A DNA stretch of 64,000 nt. It comes from Novipirellula artificiosorum (GTDB taxonomy: Bacteria > Planctomycetota > Planctomycetia > Pirellulales > Pirellulaceae). The position numbers and the translations under genes are program-made. The notes below the pieces were generated by a model. It did not search any database and had not been told where the DNA came from. It worked only from the letters and a program-made list of their open reading frames with translations. The stretch is from NCBI RefSeq assembly GCF_007860135.1, contig NZ_SJPV01000002.1, forward strand, positions 584,267-648,266, given 5' to 3'. Below are positions 55,440 through 64,000 of this stretch, piece after piece; the stretch's first letter is position 1; every line of letters starts with the position of its first letter.

Positions 55440-58400
55440 ATGCTACATCGAAACAACCTCCATTGCAGACTTACCCGTTGTGGTGGTCGTTTGACGTCCG
55501 CCTCGATCGTTTCTCTCGCTCGGTTGCTTGCGGCCGTGCTTCTTGTGGCCTTGGTTTTCGGCATGGTCGACTCGAATCGATCTGTGGCCCAAAACGCCTT
55601 TGAATCGCGATCGTATCCCACGAGGGTCTATCCCTCCTCCCAATCCGCGACGTCGCAACCCGCCGTTTCCTACGCGCCGGATTACCGCCCCTCTACCACC
55701 TACCCATCTCCCCCCCGCCAGGCGGTAACGCAACCGGCGTACTATCCGATCGAACGATCTCGAGATGCAACCTACCCTCCACGTGATCGCGTCAGCGAAG
55801 TCGGTTCAGGTGACGACCGTCGGTTCACGCAAGTTGCAACCCTCGCCGATCCTCGCGGGGATTGGACAACGACCACAGCGATAGGCGAGGCCCCACCCTC
55901 ACCCTATCGTTCGACACAGATTGCTGCGGCTCGTCAAAATGCGGCCTACCTGCGGAAGATGGCCCAATCCACTTCACCGGTCGCCGCCAAATTCGCTACC
56001 GAGAACGCGGACTTTGCGGACCAATGGGCAGAACTTGCGGAGACCTATCAGCAACTCGCGATTCGTATTGACGAAACCGATGCAACCCGAGTCACCACCG
56101 CTCGCGACTATGAAGACGTCCAGTCCAAACTGCGTCTCTATGGCCTGACTCCAACCGTGGGACTGCTGCTGCAACACAAAAAGGAGCAGCTCGATCAATG
56201 GCAAGCCCACCATTCTTCGTCGCTTTTTGCTAGCCAAGAGCTTGCCGAGTCGCGTCAGCATCAATTGGAACTCGAAATGGTTCCATACGACGGATCGGAC
56301 GCCATTGGCCAAGCCAACGAAATCCTCGTGAATGCGGCAGTCGACTCCACCCTGGCGAATACGACTTCGCTGGTGACACAGCTTCAGGATCTGCTTCGCC
56401 AGCGCGCGTACTGGCTAGGCTTGCTGACTCAGGGGTACAGCGACTATCGACTCAAGCTAGGAGAGCTGGATTCGGCAACCACCGCGTTTACAAGTCTGTC
56501 GAACGACTATCGAAAACTGATCGATCGCCATGTTACATGGATCCGCAGCGATGACCCGTTGAGCCTACGAGATGTACGCCATTTAAAAGGAGGTATGTCT
56601 GCCCTCTTTCATTCCGATCGCAGCTCAGACTTTGGCTACTCGATCCAACGCAACTGGAAGTCGGATCCGCTCAGCGGAATCGGTTTGATCGCCCTCATCA
56701 TCACCATTGGGCTAGCGCGGTGGCGATGCAAATCATGGCTGGTCGGTATTGGAAATCGGAAGACCTTGCGAGACACCACGACGAACCTGCGCAAGGTGGC
56801 CGCAGGTCTATTGACCGTATCGGTCGCCACGGCGCTACCAGGCATGCTGTATGCGATCGCAAGGTGGTTGGGAAACGGTGTTGTTTCCGAGTCGACCCTA
56901 CATGCTTCAAGCAGTCTCTATGCGGCCAGCCTCGTCACCCTCTTGGTTGAATTGCCCCGGCAACTCCTGCGTAACCACGGTTTCATCGACAAGCACGTCG
57001 ACATTGAATTGCCACGCCGCACCAACGCGGTACGGTACATGACGGTGATTGGTTTTGGCTTGGCTTTAGCTGCCTACCTGATCACGCTATCGGGCTTGAT
57101 CGACCATGGGATGTGGCGAGCGTCGGTATCCCGTTTTGGCTTCCTCGCTGCCATGCTGCTGGTCGTGTGGACCGCTCACCTTTCGCTACGACCTTCCGGT
57201 GGTTTCTTGGAACCCCTGGTTGCCAAGCTTGGTGGACGTGTGATCTATCGTATCCGGTTGGTGATCTACTTGGTGGGGATTGGTTTTCCATTCGCGTTGA
57301 TGACCCTCTCCGCACTGGGCTACACCTTCACGGCCAACGAACTCGTGAATCGGGCGATCATCACGCTTGCGAGCGTAGGGATCGCCTTGACATTGTGGGA
57401 GCCCGTCAAGATTCTGTCCTCGTCCGCTTGGCAGCTGCTGACCGGATCACAACCCATTCGGCAGTTCGATGAATACGGGGAGATTCAATCCGAATCGGTA
57501 TCGGGCACACTTGCCGAACACTCCTTAGAGCTCAAGCATCACTTAGCGTTTCTCTGCCAATGTACGCTCGTGGTCGGTGCGATGGTCTGTTTTGGTTGGC
57601 TGTGGATCGATGTCTTTCCGAACGTCCGCATGGGCAACCCCGTCGTTTGGACGGTTCAGGACACGGTCATGGTGTCTGCGGTTGACGCAACCGGACATTC
57701 GATCACACGTAGCGTAGTGGAAACCACACCGATCACGGCAATGCATCTGCTGCTGGCGGCAGCGACCCTGTTTGTAGCGTTCCAACTCGCCAAGCTGTTG
57801 CCGGCGATGTTTGACGCATTGGTCTTACAACGAGTTTCCTTTGACGAGGGAATGGAGCACTTTACGCTTGTGCTCGGACGCTGTCTGTTGTTCGGCGTAG
57901 GATGTTTGGTGGCTTGCAAGTGGATCGGAATCCAATGGAAATCGATCGAATGGTTGGCGGTAGGATTGACGGTGGGATTAGGATTTGGCTTGCAAGACAT
58001 GGTGCGAAATCTATTTGGAGGTTTTATAGTCCTGTTTGAAAAACCAGCACGTCTTGGCGATTTGATCACGGTTGGAAAAGTGACGGGACGCGTCGCATCC
58101 CAGAAGTTTCGGACGACGGTATTGTCGGACGAAAATGGACGTGAAGTGATTGTTCCCAACAAAAATTTTGTCAATGAGGATGTGGTCCATTGGATGGGCG
58201 CGGGACGGTTGAACGTCATCCCGATCGAAGTCGCCATCAATCGCAGCGTCCGACCCGCGGACATTTGCCGAACCCTCCAAGAATTGGTCATCGAGCAACC
58301 CGATGTGTTACTGACGCCGTCGCCTCATGCCACCTTGGTTTGTGTCGGAAAACGTTCTCAGCGAATCGAAGTCCGAGCGTGGATCGAAGAGGGACAGGAT

Positions 58401-58559
58401 CCATCAAGGTTTCGCGATGCGTTGCTGAGACTTGTCAAAGACTTCCTGAGGGAGAAAGAGCTGTTGGTCGCCAACCAGCCTTCGCAGCCAGCCATGGAAG
58501 AAAAGACAAGTGGCTTGTATCCATCGAAACACCAAACCGTCCGCCGGCGTTCCGCTTAA
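55440..58559 (+). CDS. giant MscS-family mechanosensitive channel (MscK-like), copy 2
   Basis: 1039 residues from the ATG at 55440, with a hydrophobic segment (SLARLLAAVLLVALVFGMV) and a Pro/Ser/Tyr-rich periplasmic part (~55-150: RSYPTRVYPSS) instead of a clear early coiled coil. A shorter helical region follows, then TM helices and the MscS core (VGLTVGLGFGLQDMVRNLFGG, LFEKPARLGDLITVGKVTGRV). Same family and order as the previous gene, with 30-40% visible identity in the core, so an old tandem duplication. The TTG-initiated extension upstream is rejected. Confidence 0.9.
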   Translation: MLHRNNLHCRLTRCGGRLTSASIVSLARLLAAVLLVALVFGMVDSNRSVAQNAFESRSYPTRVYPSSQSATSQPAVSYAPDYRPSTTYPSPPRQAVTQPAYYPIERSRDATYPPRDRVSEVGSGDDRRFTQVATLADPRGDWTTTTAIGEAPPSPYRSTQIAAARQNAAYLRKMAQSTSPVAAKFATENADFADQWAELAETYQQLAIRIDETDATRVTTARDYEDVQSKLRLYGLTPTVGLLLQHKKEQLDQWQAHHSSSLFASQELAESRQHQLELEMVPYDGSDAIGQANEILVNAAVDSTLANTTSLVTQLQDLLRQRAYWLGLLTQGYSDYRLKLGELDSATTAFTSLSNDYRKLIDRHVTWIRSDDPLSLRDVRHLKGGMSALFHSDRSSDFGYSIQRNWKSDPLSGIGLIALIITIGLARWRCKSWLVGIGNRKTLRDTTTNLRKVAAGLLTVSVATALPGMLYAIARWLGNGVVSESTLHASSSLYAASLVTLLVELPRQLLRNHGFIDKHVDIELPRRTNAVRYMTVIGFGLALAAYLITLSGLIDHGMWRASVSRFGFLAAMLLVVWTAHLSLRPSGGFLEPLVAKLGGRVIYRIRLVIYLVGIGFPFALMTLSALGYTFTANELVNRAIITLASVGIALTLWEPVKILSSSAWQLLTGSQPIRQFDEYGEIQSESVSGTLAEHSLELKHHLAFLCQCTLVVGAMVCFGWLWIDVFPNVRMGNPVVWTVQDTVMVSAVDATGHSITRSVVETTPITAMHLLLAAATLFVAFQLAKLLPAMFDALVLQRVSFDEGMEHFTLVLGRCLLFGVGCLVACKWIGIQWKSIEWLAVGLTVGLGFGLQDMVRNLFGGFIVLFEKPARLGDLITVGKVTGRVASQKFRTTVLSDENGREVIVPNKNFVNEDVVHWMGAGRLNVIPIEVAINRSVRPADICRTLQELVIEQPDVLLTPSPHATLVCVGKRSQRIEVRAWIEEGQDPSRFRDALLRLVKDFLREKELLVANQPSQPAMEEKTSGLYPSKHQTVRRRSA

Positions 58560-58695
58560 GAACCTTTCCGAAAAGGGGTCTGACCCTCTCTTGGTCTGAG
58601 CGTATCGGTAGCGAATCCATTCGAAAACAACGAGTTCTTGAGCAATCGAAACGTCGGACGACAAAGGGTCAGACCCCTTTTCGGATAGGTTCTAA
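58556..58695. repeat. 140-bp palindromic element with GGGGTCTGACCC arms
   Basis: The left arm (58556-58590, including AAAAGGGGTCTGACCCT) and the right arm (58662-58695, AGGGTCAGACCCCTTTT) are inverted repeats over ~33 bases with few mismatches. The stop codon of the channel gene is in the left arm. The GGGGTCTGACCC core is the widespread repeat associated with REP-type or Y1-transposase mobilisation. It may also end both convergent genes. Confidence 0.85.
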
Positions 58696-58712
58696 GACAG
58701 CGGGTCGGTTCC

Positions 58713-59612
58713 TTAGCCGACGGCAATCACCGCGAAGATCCAGGCGACAGCGATGATGCCAAATGCCGCAAAGCCGGCGGCGAACTGAACGTCGTCTCTT
58801 GCGAGGTAACGATCGGGCAACCGACAACCGATCCAGCCAATCATCACTCCGGCAACGAAGCCGCTGACATGGGCCATCACATCGGTCCGCTCTCCTCCGG
58901 TGCCCAACATCGCGAGCATCAACACACCTCCAACCAATGGGCTCCATCGTTTCATAGCCTTTTCGCGTAGCAGCGTCCGTGGCCGCAGCGCGTGGGCGAC
59001 CATGATGCCCAGTGCCGCAAAGACGGCCGTTGACGCACCGATCGATACATGGTCTGCATCTCGGACAAACGCGTTGATCAGATTGCCGAGTGCTCCGGCG
59101 ACAACGATGGTCAACCATGCAACTCCGCCACCTAGAATTCGGCCAGCTAGCAATCCGAAGACGCAGCCAAATACCAAGTTGGATCCCAGATGGACGCCGT
59201 CGACGTGCAAGGTCAGTGCGGTAAGGGTTCGCCACCATTGGCCGGCGACAACGTCGCCAGCGCGCATTTCACCGACCGCAGACCAATCGATTCCGTACGC
59301 CGAGACGTCCGCTAGGATGAAGACCGAGACGATTCCCAGAGAGTAACCGAGCAGGCCAAGGAGCGAACCTGAGAAGAGGGGAATCCGCCCCAGACTCGGT
59401 GACCGATCTGCCATCTCTTCTTGGCGGTACGCCTGCAACTCGGCAACGACGCGATCGTAGTCTTCCGCTCGCACGGCAATTTGCCAATGCCCATCCTGGT
59501 GAAAGGTGCGCGCGGGTATTCCTGCCGAATCGAGCACCAAACGTGATTCCATGCACGACCGACGGTCACGAAAACGAAGGAAGGTCGCATGCGGCGGCAA
59601 AGACGGATTCAT
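58713..59612 (-). CDS. rhomboid-family intramembrane serine protease
   Basis: 299 residues. A soluble N-terminal ~90 residues (LRFRDRRSCMESRLVLDS ... RQEEMADRSPS) are followed by about seven TM helices. Catalytic Ser in VSIGASTAVFAALG (GxS) and His in DVMAHVSGFVAGVMIG, with the WWRTLTALTLHVDGVHLGSNLVFG loop. Rhomboids cut membrane proteins within the bilayer. The N-terminal domain may bind partners. Single gene, convergent to the channel pair. Confidence 0.9.
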   Translation of the reverse strand: MNPSLPPHATFLRFRDRRSCMESRLVLDSAGIPARTFHQDGHWQIAVRAEDYDRVVAELQAYRQEEMADRSPSLGRIPLFSGSLLGLLGYSLGIVSVFILADVSAYGIDWSAVGEMRAGDVVAGQWWRTLTALTLHVDGVHLGSNLVFGCVFGLLAGRILGGGVAWLTIVVAGALGNLINAFVRDADHVSIGASTAVFAALGIMVAHALRPRTLLREKAMKRWSPLVGGVLMLAMLGTGGERTDVMAHVSGFVAGVMIGWIGCRLPDRYLARDDVQFAAGFAAFGIIAVAWIFAVIAVG

Positions 59613-59633
59613 GTCAAAGGGGTGGTTAACCGT

Positions 59634-60542
59634 TTAGGGAAGCGATTCGCCTAGCAGCTTGGGCCAAGAAAGTCGCAAATCATCACGATGCTTGTCGATT
59701 GCATGGTTAAGTTTAGCAACGATTCGATCATTTTGAGCTTCGATGAATCGCTCAACGATCAATTCCTGCATCACCTCGCCCCACGCCTCTGCCGCATCCC
59801 CCCCGATGTGACTGACTCGTTCGACTTCAAAACTCGCCATTTTCAGCTCCGCCGTGTCGACGCGTGGATCGATGACCAGCGCCGGCGGCACTTCAAGGTA
59901 GTCCGCATGGAATCCGATGGTCGCCCCCAACCGCAACCGGACTCGCATCTTCCCCGACACCGTAACGCTGTACCATTTGACGCCATAATTCCAACGCTGG
60001 ATACGAGCGTTGAACGTCATCAAGACTTCACTCGTCGACTCAATGTGCCAGAGTTCCTGTTGGGTTCGTGTAACCGAATGGACTGTCGTTTTTGCCGCGT
60101 GAGGGGAACCGGACGGTGGTAACATGATTTCGTATCGGACCCAACGGCCATGCTCTTGTTCTCGATAGCGGCGATGCGTCTTGATTTTGAACCCGTCGAG
60201 CCGAGTGTGGACACCCGCCCATACTTTTCGGGTCTCGCCCCAGCCTTTGTCACCTTCATACTTCGGCGGGAGCTCACGCATCGCCATCGTCGCCAGCCAT
60301 TGAACCGAATCACGAGCTTGAGACTCACGAATCAACAGAGGGTTGTCCGCTGCTTTCGAGACGACCACCATGAGGAGTGACCCCAACAGAGAAGCCGACA
60401 AGACAACACGCGGGCCCTGCGATCGGGTTCGCTGGGCACACTTCCCAACGACGATCGACAGACGACGCAGAAGGAAACACCCTCTTGCCCCGTCACCATC
60501 ACGGCTCCGGCAGGGGGCTTCTATGAATCGTTCGTGAAGCAA
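59634..60542 (-). CDS. secreted planctomycete protein of unknown function
   Basis: 302 residues if begun at the upstream TTG. The first clear export signal is LSASLLGSLLMVVVSKA near residues 48-64, so the true start is probably one of the TTG/CTG codons before it; no ATG precedes it. The mature part (VWAGVHTRLDGFKIKTHRR ... LAVDPRVDTAELKMASFEVERV) looks like a globular secreted domain; no motif names it. The exact start and function are open. Confidence 0.6.
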   Translation of the reverse strand: MLHERFIEAPCRSRDGDGARGCFLLRRLSIVVGKCAQRTRSQGPRVVLSASLLGSLLMVVVSKAADNPLLIRESQARDSVQWLATMAMRELPPKYEGDKGWGETRKVWAGVHTRLDGFKIKTHRRYREQEHGRWVRYEIMLPPSGSPHAAKTTVHSVTRTQQELWHIESTSEVLMTFNARIQRWNYGVKWYSVTVSGKMRVRLRLGATIGFHADYLEVPPALVIDPRVDTAELKMASFEVERVSHIGGDAAEAWGEVMQELIVERFIEAQNDRIVAKLNHAIDKHRDDLRLSWPKLLGESLP

Positions 60543-60965
60543 GCCAAAACCCCAAGGGTGAATGGGAAATCGCTGGTGTTACAGCAGAGGTTGAAGACGC
60601 CCCTATCGTAACCGAGTAGGGCTGGGCGGGCACAGACGAAAAGCGGCTTGCCGCCGGACAGCTGCGTCATCGCAGAGAAGAAATCGTGCAATGTACCGCG
60701 AGCAGGGACCTTGCCACATTTCGAACCAAGGGAGGCATTTGCTCCCAAAACGATGTGCTGGGCCGTAGTTTCGCCGCCAAGCATCCTACCGCGGCCTCGG
60801 GCAGTCGAGCCACTCGAACCCTCGTTCTAGGTGGCCCCTTGCCGATCGCGGTAACATTCCGTAACGATTGGGGGCAGCGAGTTTGCCCTGGCGATTCGAC
60901 TTTCGCGGTTTTTGGGGCGGAGACGCACGATCAGTTTGAACCCATTCTCTTGAAAGAGCAGGATC
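60543..60965. other. 423-bp spacer upstream of ferritin, no supported gene
   Basis: A minus-strand frame (60521-60784) and a plus-strand frame (60648-60830) are open here. Neither has a signal peptide, family motif or ribosome site that I trust. The minus frame's GANASLGSKCGKVPARGTL is reminiscent of repeated short ORFs in Rhodopirellula, so a dispersed repeat is more likely than a gene. Confidence 0.5.
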
Positions 60966-61472
60966 ATGAACAAAGAAATCGAAGCTGCATTCAACGATCA
61001 TTTGAACGCAGAACTCTATTCGTCTTACCTTTACCTATCGATGAGCAACTATTTTGCGGATCAGAACCTAGAGGGTATGTCGAACTGGATGACGATTCAG
61101 GCCGACGAAGAACGCTTGCATGGCATGAAGTTCGTGGACTTCATCAATGAGCGAAGTGGCCGGGTCATTTTGCAACAAATCGATGCACCGAAGATTGAGT
61201 GGGCATGCCCGCTGGAGGCTTTTCAGGATTCTTATGACCATGAATGTCTGATCAGTCGCAAGATCAACGCATTGGTCGACTTGGCAGTCAAACACAGCGA
61301 CCACGCCGCCATCGCCTTTCTACAGTGGTTCGTGACCGAGCAGGTTGAAGAAGAAGCCGCTGCTATCTCGATCGTTGAGAAGCTGAAAAAGATTGGCGAC
61401 CAGCCGATGGGGTTGTTTATGATCGACGAACAATTGAGCGGCCGAACCCTCGAGGCTCCCGAAGCAACCTAG
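60966..61472 (+). CDS. ftnA: ferritin
   Basis: 168 residues, four-helix ferritin-like fold. NAELYSSYLYLSMSNYF (first ferroxidase Glu), TIQADEERLHGMKFVDF (E-E-x-x-H), HAAIAFLQWFVTEQVEEEA. It stores iron and detoxifies Fe2+ as a 24-mer. An AAAGAGCAGGATC region before the ATG at 60966 includes a plausible AGGA ribosome site. Single gene. Confidence 0.95.
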   Translation: MNKEIEAAFNDHLNAELYSSYLYLSMSNYFADQNLEGMSNWMTIQADEERLHGMKFVDFINERSGRVILQQIDAPKIEWACPLEAFQDSYDHECLISRKINALVDLAVKHSDHAAIAFLQWFVTEQVEEEAAAISIVEKLKKIGDQPMGLFMIDEQLSGRTLEAPEAT

Positions 61473-61891
61473 CCACCAAAAACGGGACGCGTTGGGACGG
61501 GATGAAATCGCGGCCAAGGAACTTCAGGGGGCTTCGCGGTCCCTTGTTCGTCGACCGAGGCATCAAACGGATCGACGGTCAATGCTCCTCCTCCGAATGT
61601 GTCACAGCCCCAAGGCGTGTCGGAACTTGATGGGCGGAGGAATTCGCCGGAATAAGAATCGTCATGGACCAGCATCTCCGTCTCTCCGCCCTGGACGGAT
61701 GACAGCAATCCCGGTGGTGAGACGTGATGCGGACCGCCGCCACGTCGCCAATGCCCCAAGGGCCCGCCGCGGTCGGTCGGGTCAGCAATTCGCTCGCTGG
61801 GAATGTTGAGCGCTACGCAGCCAGCCTGGCCGGCGATCAGACCGACAACGGCGACAAGAAAACAGGTGCGGAGATGGGTTCGACCCAGCAT
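61469..61891 (-). CDS. small planctomycete lipoprotein
   Basis: 140 residues from the ATG at 61891 (MLGRTHLRTCFLVAVVGLIAGQAGC), with a good lipobox IAGQAGC. Mature part: VALNIPSERIADPTDRGGPLGHWRRGG, a Pro/Gly-rich stretch and WPRFHPVPTRPVFGG. The IPSER-ADPTDRGG segment appears in conserved planctomycete lipoproteins, function unknown. Its stop overlaps the ferritin stop by four bases (convergent). Confidence 0.7.
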   Translation of the reverse strand: MLGRTHLRTCFLVAVVGLIAGQAGCVALNIPSERIADPTDRGGPLGHWRRGGGPHHVSPPGLLSSVQGGETEMLVHDDSYSGEFLRPSSSDTPWGCDTFGGGALTVDPFDASVDEQGTAKPPEVPWPRFHPVPTRPVFGG

Positions 61892-62047
61892 GACGGGACC
61901 GCTGCGTTCGTTCGAGGAATGCCCCCCTCGAAATGCGAACGATGGTTCGCTTTGTCCTTCATCGGCCAGAAAAAAAGGCATCTTTAGAAAAAGATGCCCA
62001 ATCCTCAAACTCGCAACGAAGCGGAAGCGAAAACTCCAGCGGTTCGC

Positions 62048-62824
62048 CTAGCTGGCTTTGGCCTTGGTTCGGGCTTCACGGAGGCCCCGACTTAGAATAT
62101 CGCGAAGCATAGGAGAGTAATCCTCGTACTTCGCTTCGTCCGGCGCTCCGCTGCTGAATTGATAGATCGCATCGCGAGGCTTTACACCTAGAGCGATCAG
62201 CGTGCTACAAACCGTGCCGTAATCGTGGTTGCGCACCACCATGCTCGGACGCCCTGGACCGACCGGCGCCCGTGCGAATACCTTGCTAGCAACCGCCAAG
62301 AACTTAACAGGCGAATCCAGGGTTTGAAGGGTCAACAACCGCCGTGCCATCCGAACCCGCTGATCCTCGGGATCGTTTAAGTTGCGAGCCCCAATGATAT
62401 TGAGCCCATCACGAAGTTCGACCACTTCTTGACGTTCGTCCGCGTGGATCGCATAGCCGTTCGCAGCATCTGCGATCAGGATGTTGCATCCTTCATACCG
62501 CGTTTTTGCAAATTCAGCATGTGCCTTGTCGAGTGCTTTGTTCGCCGAGGTGCATCGCAGCAAGTCCATTGCGAGCAATCCGCGAGAACGTTGGCCAAAA
62601 AGCGGCATCGTCGTCGCTCGGTTACACAAGCCGACAAAAACCCCGTTCTGGTTGACGCCCAGCCAGGTTCCGCCTGCTTTTTGATCGATACCACACAACA
62701 CCCGGGGCTTGCCAGATTGGATGGAGGGCGACAGACTTGAGCGGCTGTAGTATTCTTCGCGATTGGCAGCAACCAAAATAGGACTTTCAGGCACCAAGCG
62801 ATACTGAACGGCCAATAAGCACAT
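62048..62824 (-). CDS. NRDE-family protein (TANGO2-like)
   Basis: 258 residues. MCLLAVQYRLVPESPILVAANREEYYSRSS has the N-terminal Cys and the N-R-E-E signature of the NRDE family, followed by GGTWLGVNQNGVFVGLCNR, VVELRDGLNIIGARNLND, and a helical end. The family is linked to heme or lipid handling in eukaryotes; the bacterial role is unknown. The N-terminal Cys could act as an Ntn-type nucleophile. Single gene. Confidence 0.88.
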   Translation of the reverse strand: MCLLAVQYRLVPESPILVAANREEYYSRSSLSPSIQSGKPRVLCGIDQKAGGTWLGVNQNGVFVGLCNRATTMPLFGQRSRGLLAMDLLRCTSANKALDKAHAEFAKTRYEGCNILIADAANGYAIHADERQEVVELRDGLNIIGARNLNDPEDQRVRMARRLLTLQTLDSPVKFLAVASKVFARAPVGPGRPSMVVRNHDYGTVCSTLIALGVKPRDAIYQFSSGAPDEAKYEDYSPMLRDILSRGLREARTKAKAS

Positions 62825-63107
62825 TTCGCAGCTTTCTTTTCAAAGATCGGTTGAGTGAATTTTCTCCGGCTCAGGCGGGTCGGTAGGCCGCTTGACATCA
62901 AGTCATTGGCCCGCTTTGACCGCCTCAACATGCAACAATGTATCTACGCGACGCCTCCCTCTACACCCCCCGGTAGGGTGTAAGGTTCAAAAATCGGGCA
63001 ATTACCGAGCTTTCACGCCACTTGAGGCAACTCTGGGCAATCTTTGGCAATTGATTTGGACGATAAAACGTCAAGATCGATTCCCTTAGCACCAAGACAC
63101 TGAAAGC

Positions 63108-63389
63108 ATGAACACACCCGGTATGGATGCACCGCAGAAGAGTCCCTATTCGAAAGCGGTGCTTGCAATTCAAGCAACCGTCAGCGTGACGCTCGCACGT
63201 CAACGGGTACCGCTGAGCCGAATTGTCGACCTTGTCCCCGGGTCCATGCTCACTTTCGATTCCCATTGCGACGAACCGTTGATTTTGGAAGTTGGCGGTC
63301 AAGGGATCGCCAAAGGGGAGACCGTGAAGATTGGCGACAAGTTCGGACTGAGAATTCGAGAGATCCTCGCCCAACCGTCCGAACACTAG
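63108..63389 (+). CDS. orphan FliN-like (SpoA domain) protein
   Basis: 93 residues. SpoA/FliN C-terminal domain: ATVSVTLARQRVPLSRIVDLVPGSML, EPLILEVGGQGIAKGETVKIGDKFGLRI. In flagella or type III secretion it would form the C-ring. It is alone here with no flagellar neighbours, so it may belong to a motor encoded elsewhere or have another job. ATG at 63108. Confidence 0.82.
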   Translation: MNTPGMDAPQKSPYSKAVLAIQATVSVTLARQRVPLSRIVDLVPGSMLTFDSHCDEPLILEVGGQGIAKGETVKIGDKFGLRIREILAQPSEH

Positions 63390-63513
63390 CCAGCGTCGCT
63401 CCAACGGCGGCGACGCTCGTACTTGCCCGTCCCGCCTGTCCGAACCGCTGGGAGCGATACAAGGCCTACGCTACACGCGCCCCGCTCACCGTCTGCCGTC
63501 GGGTTGGCCCCAC

Positions 63514-64000
63514 TCAGTTGTCTTTGTACCAACTCGAGTAAAAGACATAGTTTTTGGCGATTTTCTCAATCATCTCTTTCGCCTGCTCGGGATCGACGTC
63601 TTTGATTCGTTTTGCGGGGGTCCCCGCGTAAAGACTTCCCGGTTCGATTCTGGTTCCTTGCAGCACCACGGACCCCGCACCGATGATCGATCCTTCCCCG
63701 ACATGCACATGATCGAGAACCACCGATCCGATGCCGATCAAGCAGTTCTTTTCGATTTTCGCACCATGCACACAAACGTTGTGACCGATGGAAACGTTGT
63801 CGTCGATTTCGATGACCGATTTCTGATACAGCGTATGCAGCACCGAGCCGTCTTGAATGTTGACGCGATTCCCGATCCGAATCGAGTTCACATCGCCTCG
63901 GACGACGGAGCCAAACCAAACCGAGCACTCGTCGCCCATGACAACGTCACCCACCACGACGGCGGTATCGGCAACAAAGCAATTGTTGCCAAATTGGGGC
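63514..64000 (-). CDS. gamma-class carbonic anhydrase-like hexapeptide protein, 5' end cut by the window
   Basis: At least 162 residues visible. Left-handed beta-helix of hexapeptide repeats: CSVWFGSVVRGDVNSIRIGNRVNIQDGSVLH, VSIGHNVCVHGAKIEKN and GIGSVVLDHVHVGEGSIIGAGSVV, with the three metal His (VLHTLYQ, SIGHNVCVHG) of the gamma-CA/PaaY/YrdA family. The frame stays open to base 64000, so the N-terminus is beyond the edge. Activity as carbonic anhydrase is likely but not certain; many members bind metal without strong activity. Confidence 0.88.
   Translation of the reverse strand, partial: PQFGNNCFVADTAVVVGDVVMGDECSVWFGSVVRGDVNSIRIGNRVNIQDGSVLHTLYQKSVIEIDDNVSIGHNVCVHGAKIEKNCLIGIGSVVLDHVHVGEGSIIGAGSVVLQGTRIEPGSLYAGTPAKRIKDVDPEQAKEMIEKIAKNYVFYSSWYKDN

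Noticed and set aside
60521-60784. 87-residue minus-strand frame (GANASLGSKCGKV...)
   Set aside because: Overlaps the start of the gene at 59634-60542; looks like a dispersed repeat rather than a protein.
1-64000. tRNA, rRNA and CRISPR arrays
   Set aside because: I looked for cloverleaf ends, CCA-like motifs and regularly spaced repeats on both strands and saw none.

Overview
This window looks like chromosomal DNA of a marine planctomycete close to Rhodopirellula or another Pirellulaceae. The basis is the lineage-typical bacterial microcompartment locus (DeoR regulator, PduL, two BMC-H, acetate kinase, three BMC-P, aldehyde dehydrogenase, class II aldolase, lactate/malate dehydrogenase), families common in that group (DUF1571, DUF3859, DUF6655-like, giant alpha-2-macroglobulin, NRDE, sulfatase, GH29 fucosidase), long secreted proteins of unknown function, frequent GTG/TTG starts and weak Shine-Dalgarno sites. 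This is inference from recognised families; no database search was run.

Layout. 1-2410: accessory region that I read as an integrase-less integron cassette array (CALIN). It holds three minus-strand gene pairs (DUF6883/DUF4926 and two PIN-toxin/small-antitoxin pairs) separated by ~85-bp attC-like sites. 2411-4814: an IS110/IS1111-family element with structured non-coding flanks, then a 99-bp repeat. 4815-10844: a very large alpha-2-macroglobulin-like lipo/periplasmic protein. 10894-15001: pta-ackA-inositol-monophosphatase-like operon joined by ATGA overlaps. 15226-24330: DUF3859, a three-domain GH29 fucosidase, nagBA, an rRNA-type methyltransferase, a lipoprotein, glutamate dehydrogenase and a nucleoside hydrolase. 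24315-32289: DUF1571, a secreted unknown, infA, hom, and an ABC exporter whose permease is fused to a CPBP protease. 32612-33480: degenerate ISL3 transposase plus repeats, one of which is the inverted mate of the 99-bp repeat at 4349. 34094-42641: the complete PVM-type microcompartment operon. 42981-51802: sulfatase, DUF2059, a PAS histidine kinase and sigma-54 activator, a CxxCH protein and a DinG-like helicase. 51885-58559: two giant MscK-like MscS channels. 58560-64000: a palindromic repeat, rhomboid protease, unknowns, ferritin, NRDE protein, orphan FliN-like protein and a gamma-carbonic-anhydrase gene cut by the window edge.

How they fit. The microcompartment is the planctomycetal/verrucomicrobial type described for degradation of fucose and rhamnose: the aldolase releases lactaldehyde, the CoA-acylating dehydrogenase, PduL and acetate kinase convert it to lactate plus ATP, and the lactate/malate dehydrogenase balances NADH. 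The fucosidase, the sulfatase next to the operon and nagBA fit a lifestyle on sulfated fucose- and amino-sugar-rich algal polymers, with the separate pta-ackA pair serving general acetate overflow. Two direct-repeat operators 30 bp apart lie just upstream of the DeoR gene. The best candidates for undescribed biology are the cassette array with attC-encoded antitoxin tails, the RNA-like folds beside the IS110 element, and the unassigned microcompartment cargo protein at 36275.
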